Below, piece by piece: positions 8,339-16,756 of a stretch of DNA of 34,273 bases. Numbering within the stretch: the stretch's first letter is position 1; each line of letters begins with the position of its first letter. The position numbers and the translations under genes were made by a program. The notes beneath the pieces were generated by a model. That model saw nothing but the letters and a program-made list of their open reading frames with translations, was not told the DNA's origin and made no database searches. The DNA is from Clostridiales bacterium. Its GTDB lineage: Bacteria > Bacillota > Clostridia > TANB77 > CAG-508. The stretch covers positions 1 through 34,273 of the forward strand of contig SFKP01000011.1 in assembly GCA_004553715.1 (NCBI GenBank). Reading direction: 5' to 3'.

Positions 8339-8620
8339 ATGTCAAGATCTAGTAAAAAGGCACCATTTATAGAGCCTAAACTTTTGAAAAGAGTAGAAGC
8401 TATGAATGAATCAGGAGAAAAAGCTATTCTAAAGACATGGTCTAGAGCATCAACAATATACCCACAATTAGTTGGTCATACAATAGCTGTTTATGATGGA
8501 AGAAAACATGTTCCAATCTATATAACAGAAGAAATGATAGGTCATAAATTAGGAGAATTTGCTCCAACAAGAACATTTAGAGGACATTCAGGAGACAAGA
8601 AAACTGAAATTAAGAAATAA
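8339..8620 (+). CDS. rpsS: Ribosomal protein S19
   Basis: 93 residues. MSRSSKKAPF, the VGHTIAVYDGRKHVPIYI core and the KLGEFAPTRTFRGH tail identify S19, which sits in the 30S head with S13 near the A-site tRNA. It is 31 bp after rplB with AAAGGAGG. Confidence 0.98.
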   Translation: MSRSSKKAPFIEPKLLKRVEAMNESGEKAILKTWSRASTIYPQLVGHTIAVYDGRKHVPIYITEEMIGHKLGEFAPTRTFRGHSGDKKTEIKK

Positions 8621-8638
8621 AAATAGGAGGTAAATATC

Positions 8639-8995
8639 ATGCCAGAAGAAAACGCTGTAGTAGAAGCTAAAGCAACATTAAGATTTGCAAGAATTTCTAG
8701 TAGAAAAGTAAAAATTGTAGCAGACTTAATTAGAGGAAAAAAAGTAGATGAAGCCCTAGCAATAGTTAAGTTTACACCAAAGGCATCATCAAAAACAATA
8801 GAGAAATTATTATTATCAGCAATAGCAAATGCTGAAAACAACCATGGTATGAATAGAGGAAACTTAATAGTTAGTGAAATCTATGCAAACCAAGGACCAA
8901 CATTAAAAAGAATAAGACCAGCAGCAAAAGGATCAGCAGTAAGAATTAGAAAAAGAACAAGTCATATAACAATAAAATTAAGAGAGGCTGTATAG
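8639..8995 (+). CDS. rplV: Ribosomal protein L22
   Basis: 118 residues. ARISSRKVKIVADLIRGK and the hairpin region ending at TSHITI match L22, whose loop lines the exit tunnel with L4 and is a usual site of macrolide resistance changes. No anomaly is visible. Confidence 0.98.
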   Translation: MPEENAVVEAKATLRFARISSRKVKIVADLIRGKKVDEALAIVKFTPKASSKTIEKLLLSAIANAENNHGMNRGNLIVSEIYANQGPTLKRIRPAAKGSAVRIRKRTSHITIKLREAV

Positions 8996-9018
8996 GCCAA
9001 TAAGGAGGTAAAAAAAGC

Positions 9019-9681
9019 ATGGGACAAAAAATGCATCCACACGGACTAAGAGTAGGTGTAATTAAAGATTGGGATTCTAAATGGTATGCAGATTCTAAAA
9101 ACTTTAGTGATTACCTAGTAGAAGATCACAAAATCCGTGAGTATATTAAAAAGAAATTATTCATAAGTGGAATTTCAAAAATTGAAATTGAAAGAACACC
9201 AAAATTCGTTAAAGTTAATGTTTATACAGCAAAACCAGGCTTAGTAATAGGTAAAGGTGGAAATTTAGCTGAAACTTTAAAAAACGAATTAGCTAAAATG
9301 ATAGACAAAAATGTAAATTTAAATATCGTAGAAGTAAAAGATATTGATACAAATGCTCAATTAGTAGCAGAAAATATTGCTGCACAATTAGAAAGAAGAA
9401 TATCTTTCAGAAGAGCTATGAAACAATGTATGCAAAAAGCTATGAAAGCAGGTGCTTTAGGAATAAAGACTTCTGTATCAGGTAGATTAGGTGGAGCAGA
9501 TATGGCAAGAACAGAATTTTATAAAGAAGGAACAATACCACTACAAACATTAAGAGCAGATATAGACTATGGATTCTATGAAGCCAATACAACTTATGGA
9601 AAAATAGGTGTTAAAGTTTGGATTTATAAAGGAGAGGTTCTTAAAGCTAAAAATAATATTGCAAAAGGAGGAGAAGAATAA
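9019..9681 (+). CDS. rpsC: Ribosomal protein S3
   Basis: 220 residues. MGQKMHPHGLRVG is followed by a KH domain with the GxxG motif in GLVIGKGG and the C-terminal SGRLGGADMAR segment. S3 lines the mRNA entry channel and helps helicase activity. The stop overlaps the rplP start by one base (TAATG), a coupling signal. Confidence 0.98.
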   Translation: MGQKMHPHGLRVGVIKDWDSKWYADSKNFSDYLVEDHKIREYIKKKLFISGISKIEIERTPKFVKVNVYTAKPGLVIGKGGNLAETLKNELAKMIDKNVNLNIVEVKDIDTNAQLVAENIAAQLERRISFRRAMKQCMQKAMKAGALGIKTSVSGRLGGADMARTEFYKEGTIPLQTLRADIDYGFYEANTTYGKIGVKVWIYKGEVLKAKNNIAKGGEE

Positions 9682-10112
9682 TGCCAGTAATGCCAAAAAG
9701 AACAAAATATAGAAAAATGCAAAAAGGTAGAAATAGAGGAAAAGCATCAAGAGGTAATGTAGTAAATGAAGGAGAATATGGTTTACAAGCAACAGAAGCT
9801 GGATTAATTACTGCAAATCAAATAGAAGCAGCCAGAATTGCAATGACTCGTTATATTAAAAGAGGTGGTAAAGTTTGGATTAAAATATTTCCAAACAAAC
9901 CAATAAGTAGAAAACCAGCTGATACTCGTATGGGTAAAGGTAAAGGTGCAACAGAATATTGGGTAGCAGTTGTAAAACCAGGTAGAGTAATGTTTGAAAT
10001 AGCTGGAATCCCAGAAGAAGTTGCAAGAGAAGCATTAAGACTTGCTGCTCATAAATTACCTATAAAAACTAAATTCTTGAAAAGAGAAAATAATCAAGAG
10101 GTGGTGGAATAG
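9681..10112 (+). CDS. rplP: Ribosomal protein L16
   Basis: 143 residues. MPKRTKYRKMQKGR and GKGKGATEYWVAVVKPG match L16, a late 50S assembly protein near the A-site. The ATG at 9681 overlaps the rpsC stop; a second ATG three codons later would also fit. The gene abuts rpmC directly. Confidence 0.98.
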   Translation: MPVMPKRTKYRKMQKGRNRGKASRGNVVNEGEYGLQATEAGLITANQIEAARIAMTRYIKRGGKVWIKIFPNKPISRKPADTRMGKGKGATEYWVAVVKPGRVMFEIAGIPEEVAREALRLAAHKLPIKTKFLKRENNQEVVE

Positions 10113-10307
10113 ATGAAGATAGATAAAATAAGAGAAATGTCTTCACCAGACTTAGAAAAAGAATTAGGTGAATTAAAATCAGAACTATTTAAATTAAGAT
10201 TTGGATTAGCAACAAACGGATTAGACAACCCAATGAAAATTAAAGAAACAAAGAAGGACATTGCAAGAATAAAAACTATTTTAAGAGAAAGAGAATTAGC
10301 AAAATAG
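10113..10307 (+). CDS. rpmC: Ribosomal protein L29
   Basis: 64 residues, typical. It forms a helical hairpin with the conserved LKSELFKLRF and the tail RIKTILRERE. It contacts L23 at the tunnel exit. It starts on the base after the rplP stop, with the ribosome binding site inside the end of rplP. Confidence 0.97.
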   Translation: MKIDKIREMSSPDLEKELGELKSELFKLRFGLATNGLDNPMKIKETKKDIARIKTILRERELAK

Positions 10308-10341
10308 ATATATAACTCTAATAGAAAGGAGAATTTGACAA

Positions 10342-10605
10342 ATGGAGGAAAGAAATCTACGTAAAGTTTTAGTTGGTACAGTTGTATCTAATAAAATGGA
10401 TAAAACAATAGTTGTAGCAGTTGAAACAAATGTTAAACATCCAATGTATAAAAAAATCGTTAAAAGAACATATAAATTAAAAGCACATGATGAAGAAAAT
10501 GTTTGCCAAGTAGGAGACATTGTAAAAGTAATGGAAACAAGACCACTTTCAAAAGATAAAAGATGGAGACTTGTTGAAGTTATAGAAAAAGCAGTAATCA
10601 AATAG
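10342..10605 (+). CDS. rpsQ: Ribosomal protein S17
   Basis: 87 residues with an OB fold. GTVVSNKMDKTIVVAVE and HDEENVCQVGDIV are diagnostic. It is a primary 16S rRNA-binding protein. A typical AAAGGAG precedes it. Confidence 0.97.
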   Translation: MEERNLRKVLVGTVVSNKMDKTIVVAVETNVKHPMYKKIVKRTYKLKAHDEENVCQVGDIVKVMETRPLSKDKRWRLVEVIEKAVIK

Positions 10606-10661
10606 TATTTACTTCGTGCAAAATAAGAACAAATTAATTATTAAGAAGGAGGAAACTTAAG

Positions 10662-11030
10662 ATGATACAACAACAATCTAAACTAAAGGTTGCAGATAAT
10701 ACTGGAGCAAAAGAGATTATGTGTATTAGATGTTTAGGAGGTTCTCATAGAAAATTTGCAGGCGTTGGAGATGTTATAATTGCATCTGTAAAAAGTGCAA
10801 TTCCAAACGGTATGGTTAAAAAGGGTGATGTTGTTAAAGCAGTAATTGTTAGAACAAAGAAACCAATCAGAAGACCAGATGGTTCTTATGTAAGATTTGA
10901 TGAAAACGCAGCAGTTATAATTCGTGACGATGGAAATCCTAAAGGAACACGTATATTTGGGCCTATAGCAAGAGAATTAAGAGATAAAGATTATATGAAA
11001 ATATTATCTCTTGCACCAGAGGTTTTATAG
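10662..11030 (+). CDS. rplN: Ribosomal protein L14
   Basis: 122 residues. KLKVADNTGAKE, CIRCLGG and the C-terminal IFGPIARELRDK are hallmarks of L14, which forms an intersubunit bridge and binds the RsfS silencing factor. It is preceded by AAGGAGG. Confidence 0.98.
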   Translation: MIQQQSKLKVADNTGAKEIMCIRCLGGSHRKFAGVGDVIIASVKSAIPNGMVKKGDVVKAVIVRTKKPIRRPDGSYVRFDENAAVIIRDDGNPKGTRIFGPIARELRDKDYMKILSLAPEVL

Positions 11031-11074
11031 TCTTTAAGGGCTGATGAAAAAAAATAAATCAAGAGGTGAAAAGA

Positions 11075-11383
11075 ATGAAAATAAGAAAAGGTGACACAGT
11101 TCAAATTTTATCTGGAAATGATAAAGGAAAAACTGGAGAAGTTTTAGAAACAATTCCAAAGACTAGCAGAATAATAGTAAAAGGAATTAATATTAGAAAA
11201 AAACACATTAAGCCTAAAAAACAAGGAGAAGAAGGCGGAATAGTACCAGTAGAATGTAGTATACATAGTAGCAAAGCAAATGTAGTTTGCCCAAAATGCG
11301 GTAAAGCAACAAGAATTGCTATGAAGGTTGAAGATGGTAAAAAAGTTCGCGTTTGTAAAAAATGTGGAGCAATAATTAAATAA
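11075..11383 (+). CDS. rplX: Ribosomal protein L24 with zinc-ribbon tail
   Basis: 102 residues. An upstream in-frame GTG (11066) belongs to the GAGGTG ribosome binding site, so ATG 11075 is taken as the start. The N-terminal KOW motif is KGDTVQILSGNDKGK. The C-terminus carries CPKCG and CKKCG, a four-cysteine zinc ribbon common in clostridial L24. L24 initiates 50S assembly. Confidence 0.97.
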   Translation: MKIRKGDTVQILSGNDKGKTGEVLETIPKTSRIIVKGINIRKKHIKPKKQGEEGGIVPVECSIHSSKANVVCPKCGKATRIAMKVEDGKKVRVCKKCGAIIK

Positions 11384-11410
11384 CTTTCGAAAGGAGGAAA
11401 ATAAAAGAAA

Positions 11411-11950
11411 ATGGAAAGATTAAGAGAACAGTATAAAAACGAGATAGTACCTGCAATGATGAAAAAATTCAATTATAAATCAGTAATGCAAGTACCAAAG
11501 TTAGAAAAAATAGTAATTAACATAGGATTAGGAGATGTAAAAGAAAATCCTAAATCACTAGATAATGCTGTAGCGGAGTTAACATTAATTACTGGTCAAA
11601 AACCAGTAATAACAAAAGCTAAAAAATCAATAGCAGCATTCAAATTAAGAGAAGGTGCAAATGTAGGTTGTAAAGTTACTTTAAGAGCAGGAAAAATGTA
11701 TGATTTTGCAGATAAATTATTTAATGTTGCACTTCCAAGAGTAAGAGATTTCAGAGGACTTCCAGCAAATTCTTTTGATGGTAGAGGAAACTACTCATTA
11801 GGAATAAAAGAACAATTAATATTCCCAGAAATCGAATATGATAAGATTGATAAAACAAGAGGAATGGATATTATATTAGTTACATCAGCAAATACTGATG
11901 AAGAAGCAAAAGAATTATTAACTCTATTAGGTATGCCTTTTAGAAATTAA
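11411..11950 (+). CDS. rplE: Ribosomal protein L5
   Basis: 179 residues. KLEKIVINIGLG, GQKPVITKAKKSIA and VALPRVRDFRGL match L5, which binds 5S rRNA and the P-site tRNA. It is preceded by AAAGGAGG. Confidence 0.98.
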   Translation: MERLREQYKNEIVPAMMKKFNYKSVMQVPKLEKIVINIGLGDVKENPKSLDNAVAELTLITGQKPVITKAKKSIAAFKLREGANVGCKVTLRAGKMYDFADKLFNVALPRVRDFRGLPANSFDGRGNYSLGIKEQLIFPEIEYDKIDKTRGMDIILVTSANTDEEAKELLTLLGMPFRN

Positions 11951-11974
11951 GATTAAAGGAGGAGAATAAACGAG

Positions 11975-12160
11975 ATGGCTAAAAAAGCAATGATTGTAAA
12001 ACAACAAAGACCTCAGAAATATAAAACTAGAGAATATAATAGATGTAAATTATGTGGAAGACCTCACGGATATATCAGAAAATATGGAATTTGCCGTATA
12101 TGCTTTAGAGAATTAGCTCATAAAGGCGAGATTCCAGGCGTAAAAAAAGCAAGTTGGTAA
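11975..12160 (+). CDS. rpsZ: Ribosomal protein S14, zinc-binding short form
   Basis: 61 residues. Zinc ligands are present as CKLC and CRIC, so this is the short zinc form (RpsZ) rather than the long zinc-free RpsN. It sits in the 30S head. The position between rplE and rpsH is standard. Confidence 0.97.
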   Translation: MAKKAMIVKQQRPQKYKTREYNRCKLCGRPHGYIRKYGICRICFRELAHKGEIPGVKKASW

Positions 12161-12202
12161 AATTAAAAAAAGAGGTTAAAGTAAAGAAAAGGAGGAGAAT
12201 AA

Positions 12203-12601
12203 ATGAATACAACAGATCCAATAGCAGATATGTTAACAAGAATAAGAAATGCTAGTCAAGCTAAGTTCAAAACAGTTGATATTCCAGCATCAAATATAAA
12301 GAAAAACATAGCAGAAATATTATTCGAAGAAGGATATATTAAAGCTTATGAAGAGATAACTAACGAAAATCAAGGTATAATAAGAATAAGCTTAAAATAT
12401 ACAGAAAAAGGAAAGAAAGTAATTTCTGGTTTAAAAAGAATTAGTAAACCGGGATTAAGAATATATGCATCAAAAGAAGAACTTCCAAAAGTATTAAACG
12501 GATTAGGAATCGCATTAATTTCAACATCTAAAGGTGTTATGACAGATAAAAAAGCAAGAGAATTAGGTGTTGGGGGAGAAGTTTTAGCATATATATGGTA
12601 A
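12203..12601 (+). CDS. rpsH: Ribosomal protein S8
   Basis: 132 residues. DPIADMLTRIRNA and the C-terminal STSKGVMTDKKAR are diagnostic. S8 is a primary 16S binder and in Escherichia coli regulates the spc operon. The spacer after the stop begins with a heptamer repeat. Confidence 0.98.
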   Translation: MNTTDPIADMLTRIRNASQAKFKTVDIPASNIKKNIAEILFEEGYIKAYEEITNENQGIIRISLKYTEKGKKVISGLKRISKPGLRIYASKEELPKVLNGLGIALISTSKGVMTDKKARELGVGGEVLAYIW

Positions 12602-12602
12602 T

Positions 12603-12630
12603 TTAGAAGTTAGAGGTTAGAAGGTAGAAA
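12603..12630 (+). repeat. Four tandem TTAGAxx heptamers
   Basis: TTAGAAG, TTAGAGG, TTAGAAG and GTAGAAA run without gaps from two bases after the rpsH stop to the rplF ribosome binding site. The same heptamer family occupies the rpsD-rpoA spacer. Confidence 0.75.
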
Positions 12631-12650
12631 TTAAAGAAAGGAGATATAAA

Positions 12651-13190
12651 ATGTCAAGAATAGGAAACAAACCAATTATAGTTCCAGATGGTGTAGAAGT
12701 TAAAGTTGATGGACAAAAAATTACTGTTAAAGGACCAAAAGGTACTTTAGAAAGAGAAGTTCATAATAACATGAAAGTTTCAGTAGATGGCAATACAATT
12801 AAAATTGAAAGACCGGATGATGAAGCATATAACAAAAGTTTACACGGTTTAACAAGAACTTTAATAAGCAATATGGTTGAAGGTGTTGTTAAGGAATATA
12901 CAAAGGTATTAGAAATAAATGGTGTTGGTTACAGAGCAGTAAAACAAGGTAAAAAGCTAGTTTTAACATTAGGTTATTCACATACAATCGAAATGGAGGA
13001 ACCAGCAGGAATTACTTATGAAGTTCCAAATCCAAACCAAATAATAGTAAAAGGTATTGATAAAGAACTTGTAGGAGAATGTGCAGCAGTTATAAGAACA
13101 AAGAGACCACCAGAAGTATATAGAGGAAAAGGTATCAAATATGATACAGAACATATTAGACGTAAGGAAGGTAAGACTGGTAAAAAATAA
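12651..13190 (+). CDS. rplF: Ribosomal protein L6
   Basis: 179 residues. MSRIGNKPI, GPKGTLERE and the C-terminal PPEVYRGKGIKY identify L6, which stabilises the sarcin-ricin region of 23S rRNA. The standard position is between S8 and L18. Confidence 0.98.
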   Translation: MSRIGNKPIIVPDGVEVKVDGQKITVKGPKGTLEREVHNNMKVSVDGNTIKIERPDDEAYNKSLHGLTRTLISNMVEGVVKEYTKVLEINGVGYRAVKQGKKLVLTLGYSHTIEMEEPAGITYEVPNPNQIIVKGIDKELVGECAAVIRTKRPPEVYRGKGIKYDTEHIRRKEGKTGKK

Positions 13191-13210
13191 AGGAAAGGAG
13201 AAGCTTTAGA

Positions 13211-13570
13211 ATGATTACAAAAACTAATAGAAAATTAGAAAGAACAAGAAGACATGAAAGAGTTCGTACTAAAATAAGCGGAACAGCAGAATGCCCAAGA
13301 TTATGCGTATTTAGAAGCAATGCAAATATATATGCACAAATCATAGATGATGTTAAAGGTGTTACTTTAGTTCAAGCTTCTACATTAGACAAAGAAGTAA
13401 AAACAAAGAAATCTAACAAAGAAGCAGCTAAAGAAGTAGGAACATTAGTTGCAAAAAGAGCTTTAGAGAAAAAAATAGAAAATGTTGTTTATGATAGAGG
13501 TGGATATATTTACCACGGTGTAGTAAAGGAATTAGCAGAAGCTGCTAGAGAAGCAGGTTTAAAATTTTAA
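13211..13570 (+). CDS. rplR: Ribosomal protein L18
   Basis: 119 residues. The basic N-terminus is followed by the 5S rRNA-binding RLCVFRSNANIYAQIID and the C-terminal AREAGLKF. After the stop, TTAGAA (13572) and TTCTAA (13597) frame a palindromic AT-rich hairpin. Confidence 0.98.
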   Translation: MITKTNRKLERTRRHERVRTKISGTAECPRLCVFRSNANIYAQIIDDVKGVTLVQASTLDKEVKTKKSNKEAAKEVGTLVAKRALEKKIENVVYDRGGYIYHGVVKELAEAAREAGLKF

Positions 13571-13626
13571 GTTAGAAGGTATATTTTAAATATAATTTCT
13601 AATAAATGAAAGGAGTATTAATTTTA

Positions 13627-14115
13627 ATGGAAGAACAAGCAGTTGAATTAAAAGAGAAAGTTGTTGCTATCAATAGAGTTGCAAAAGTTGTTAAAGGTGG
13701 TAGAAATTTTAGATTTAGTGCTGTTGTTGTTGTTGGTGATGAAAACGGTCATGTTGGAATCGGAAATGGTAAAGCAGCAGAAGTACCAGATGCTATAAAA
13801 AAAGCTATCCAAGATGCTAAGAAAAATCTAATTGAAGTTCCAATAGTAGGAACAACAATACCTCACGAATATGTAGGTACATTTGGAGCAGCAAGCGTAC
13901 TATTAAAACCAGGACCAGAAGGTTCAGGACTTATTGCAGGAGGTAGTGTAAGACCAATATTAGAGCTTGCAGGTTATAGAGATATAAAAACAAAAGTTAT
14001 TGGAACAAACAATCCAAGAAACGTATGTTATGCAACATTAGAAGCATTAAAAAATATGTCTACAACTGAAGAAGTTGCTAAAAAAAGAGGAAAAAAATCA
14101 ACAGAAATTTTATAG
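13627..14115 (+). CDS. rpsE: Ribosomal protein S5
   Basis: 162 residues from ATG 13627. An earlier in-frame ATG (13606) contains the AAAGGAG ribosome binding site and is rejected as the start. The double-stranded RNA-binding fold is visible in KVVKGGRNFRFSA and the core in GNGKAAEVPDAIKKA and GSGLIAGG. S5 affects translational fidelity. rpmD (L30), which usually follows, is absent; only 45 bp separate rpsE from rplO. Confidence 0.97.
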   Translation: MEEQAVELKEKVVAINRVAKVVKGGRNFRFSAVVVVGDENGHVGIGNGKAAEVPDAIKKAIQDAKKNLIEVPIVGTTIPHEYVGTFGAASVLLKPGPEGSGLIAGGSVRPILELAGYRDIKTKVIGTNNPRNVCYATLEALKNMSTTEEVAKKRGKKSTEIL

Positions 14116-14160
14116 AAAATAAATATTTAAATAAATTTAATAGAAACGGAGGGAAACCAA

Positions 14161-14595
14161 ATGGAATTAGGAAACATTAAAGCATCTACAGAAAAAGTAA
14201 CAAGAAGAAGAGTAGGACGTGGAATGGGTTCAGGACTTGGAAAAACTTCAGGAAGAGGACATAAAGGACAAAAAGCTAGAACTGGCGGTGGAGTTAGACG
14301 TGGTTTTGAAGGTGGTCAAACACCATTATATAGAAGATTACCAAAAAGAGGATTTAAAAATATACATGCTCTAAATTATACAGAGGTAACTTTAACAATG
14401 CTTAATAAATCTACAGTTGAAGAAGTAACTGCAGAAACATTAATTAAAGATGGAATAATAAGCAAAGCAAATGACGGAATAGTTATTTTAGGAACAGGAA
14501 CTTTAGATAAAAAATTGACAGTTAAAGCTAATAGATTTACAAAAACTGCAATGCAAAAAATAGAAGAAGCTAAGGGAAAGTGTGAGGTGATTTAG
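14161..14595 (+). CDS. rplO: Ribosomal protein L15
   Basis: 144 residues. The glycine- and arginine-rich N-terminus (GRGMGSGLGKTSGRGHKG) and YRRLPKRGF identify L15, a late-assembly 50S protein. It is preceded by GGAGGG. The secY ribosome binding site lies in its last codons. Confidence 0.98.
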   Translation: MELGNIKASTEKVTRRRVGRGMGSGLGKTSGRGHKGQKARTGGGVRRGFEGGQTPLYRRLPKRGFKNIHALNYTEVTLTMLNKSTVEEVTAETLIKDGIISKANDGIVILGTGTLDKKLTVKANRFTKTAMQKIEEAKGKCEVI

Positions 14596-14596
14596 T

Positions 14597-15931
14597 TTGT
14601 TAAAAACAATTAAGAACGCCTTTAAGACACCTGAGATTAGAAAGAGACTATTATATACATTATTATTAATTGTATTATTTAGATTAGGATCACATATTTC
14701 AGTACCAGGTGTAAATACAATAGCTTTACAAGAAATAACAACAGGTGCAACAAAATCTATTACAGATTTAATAAACTTAATATCTGGTGGTGCATTTTCA
14801 AGATTTTCAATATTCGCAATGACAATAACACCATATATTACAGCATCTATCGTTATTCAATTATTAGGAATGATAATTCCTTCACTAGAACGCCTAATTA
14901 AAGAAGGTGGAGAAGAAGGAAAACAAAAAATAAATAAATATACAAAAATAGTTACTCTAATTTTAGCAGTAATAGAAGGTACAGGAATATATTTATCTTA
15001 TAGCTCATCTTATGCTGCTTATGGAGTATTTGAAAATCCAAGCTTTGGAACAGGAGCATTAATAGTCCTTTCATTAGTTACAGGAACAGCACTTCTAATG
15101 TGGCTTGGAGAACAAATTACAAGCAAAGGTATTGGAAATGGTATTTCAATAATTATTTTTGTTGGTATTATATCTTCATTACCAAATGCTTTAAAAACAT
15201 TATATCAATTAGCATTTACAAGTGCAGGATTCAGTACAACAGGATTATTACTAGCATTAGGAATAATCTTTGGAGCAATATTACTTGTTGCAGCAGTAGT
15301 ATTCGTACAAGAAGCTGAAAGAAGAATACCTGTACAATATGCAAAAAAAGTAGTTGGAAGAAAAATGTATGGGGGACAAAATACGCATATACCATTAAAA
15401 CTTGCTATGGCAGGGGTTATGCCAATAATTTTTGCTTCATCATTTATGACTTTTCCTGCTATGATTATATCAATGTTTAATAGTAACATTGCAACTGCAA
15501 AAGGATTTTGGGCAGGAGTATACAAATTTTCAATAGCAACTTCTACATCAAATGTAGGAATTGGATATTCAATAGCAAACGCTATAGTATATTTACTATT
15601 GATATTAGGATTTACATTTTTTTATACTTATGCAACATTCAATCCAGCAGAAGTGTCAAATAATATTAAGAAAAATGGCGGTTTTATACCAGGAATAAGA
15701 GCTGGGAAACCAACAACAGATTATTTATCATCAGTAATGAGTAAATTAATTTGGTTTGGTGGAATTTTCTTAAGTGTAATTGCAATACTACCGATGCTTA
15801 TGAGGTTTACAAATCTTGATATTGCATTCGGAGGAACATCAATTCTTATCGTTGTAGGTGTTGCTTTAGAGACAGTACAACAATTAGAATCTAGATTAGT
15901 AATGCGTCACTATAAAGGATTTTTAGATTAA
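14597..15931 (+). CDS. secY: Preprotein translocase subunit SecY
   Basis: 444 residues with about ten transmembrane helices; this is the channel of the Sec machinery. The N-terminus has the conserved FRLGSHISVPG, then the periplasmic-plug region GGAFSRFSIFAMTITPYI. The basic cytoplasmic loop QEAERRIPVQYAK and the C-terminal YKGFL are present. The start is TTG at 14597, with GAGGTGA seven bases upstream; the rplO stop ends one base before it. Confidence 0.98.
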   Translation: MLKTIKNAFKTPEIRKRLLYTLLLIVLFRLGSHISVPGVNTIALQEITTGATKSITDLINLISGGAFSRFSIFAMTITPYITASIVIQLLGMIIPSLERLIKEGGEEGKQKINKYTKIVTLILAVIEGTGIYLSYSSSYAAYGVFENPSFGTGALIVLSLVTGTALLMWLGEQITSKGIGNGISIIIFVGIISSLPNALKTLYQLAFTSAGFSTTGLLLALGIIFGAILLVAAVVFVQEAERRIPVQYAKKVVGRKMYGGQNTHIPLKLAMAGVMPIIFASSFMTFPAMIISMFNSNIATAKGFWAGVYKFSIATSTSNVGIGYSIANAIVYLLLILGFTFFYTYATFNPAEVSNNIKKNGGFIPGIRAGKPTTDYLSSVMSKLIWFGGIFLSVIAILPMLMRFTNLDIAFGGTSILIVVGVALETVQQLESRLVMRHYKGFLD

Positions 15932-15941
15932 AATAAACATA

Positions 15942-15988
15942 TTATATCTATTTGGGCAAGCTTTTCTTGCCCAATTGGAATGATATAA
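15942..15988 (+). other. Long hairpin between secY and adk
   Basis: TTGGGCAAG (15952-15960) and CTTGCCCAA (15966-15974) form a perfect 9-bp stem with a 5-base loop, extended outward by TTATATC (15942-15948) and GATATAA (15982-15988). No T-run follows. It may attenuate or process the transcript between the ribosomal genes and adk. A second, imperfect GCCAGC/GCCGGC hairpin lies near 16024-16043. Confidence 0.6.
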
Positions 15989-16079
15989 GATAAACCTTAA
16001 ACGAAAAATTTAAATATTAATTATGCCAGCATTTATTTGCCGGCTAATTGTTCGTTGTTAAGACTTAGAAGGAGGAAAA

Positions 16080-16745
16080 ATGTTTATTGTATTATTAGGA
16101 GCTCCAGGAAGTGGAAAAGGAACAATAAGTAAATTATTATCAGAAAAATTAAATATACCACATATTTCAACAGGTGATTTATTTAGAGATAATTTAAAAA
16201 ATGAAACACCTTTAGGTAAAACTGCAAAAGAATATATTGATAAAGGAGAGCTTGTACCAGATGAAATTACTGTTAAAATGCTAGTACAAGAACTTGAAAA
16301 AAGTTCATATAGTGGGGCGATATTAGATGGTTTCCCAAGAACTGAAAAACAAGCAGAGGAGTTAGACAATTTATTATTAGCAAACAACAAAATGGTTGAT
16401 ATTGTTATAAATGTTGAAGTGCCTTTCGAAGAAATAGTAGATAGAATTGCAAGCAGGAGAAATTGCAAGAATTGTTCTGAAATTTATAATATTCACTATA
16501 ATCCACCAAAAGTAGAAGGAATTTGTGATGCTTGTGGTGGAGAGCTTTATCAAAGAGAGGACCAAAAACCAGAAGTTGTAAACAACAGGTTAGAAGTTTA
16601 TAAAAATACTTCAAGCCGATTAATAGATTATTACAAAGATAACAAAAAATTATATCAAGTGCAAGCAGGAGATTCTGCAAATAAAACATCTAGTGATGTA
16701 GCAGAAGAATTAATAAAATATATAAAAGAAAATTTTAAAAGTTAA
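16080..16745 (+). CDS. adk: Adenylate kinase, zinc-LID type
   Basis: 221 residues. It interconverts ATP plus AMP and two ADP in the cytoplasm. The P-loop GAPGSGKGT, the AMP-binding ISTGDLFRD and the DGFPRT motif are intact. The LID domain carries CKNC and CDAC, the four-cysteine zinc site of Gram-positive enzymes. It follows secY by 148 bp and is followed closely by map, the usual spc-operon context. Confidence 0.98.
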   Translation: MFIVLLGAPGSGKGTISKLLSEKLNIPHISTGDLFRDNLKNETPLGKTAKEYIDKGELVPDEITVKMLVQELEKSSYSGAILDGFPRTEKQAEELDNLLLANNKMVDIVINVEVPFEEIVDRIASRRNCKNCSEIYNIHYNPPKVEGICDACGGELYQREDQKPEVVNNRLEVYKNTSSRLIDYYKDNKKLYQVQAGDSANKTSSDVAEELIKYIKENFKS

Positions 16746-16756
16746 GAGGTATTAAA

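Noticed and set aside
11066..11074. GTG upstream of rplX as start
   Set aside because: It is part of the GAGGTG ribosome binding site for ATG 11075, where the canonical L24 N-terminus begins.
13606..13626. Upstream ATG of rpsE as start
   Set aside because: It contains the AAAGGAG ribosome binding site of ATG 13627.
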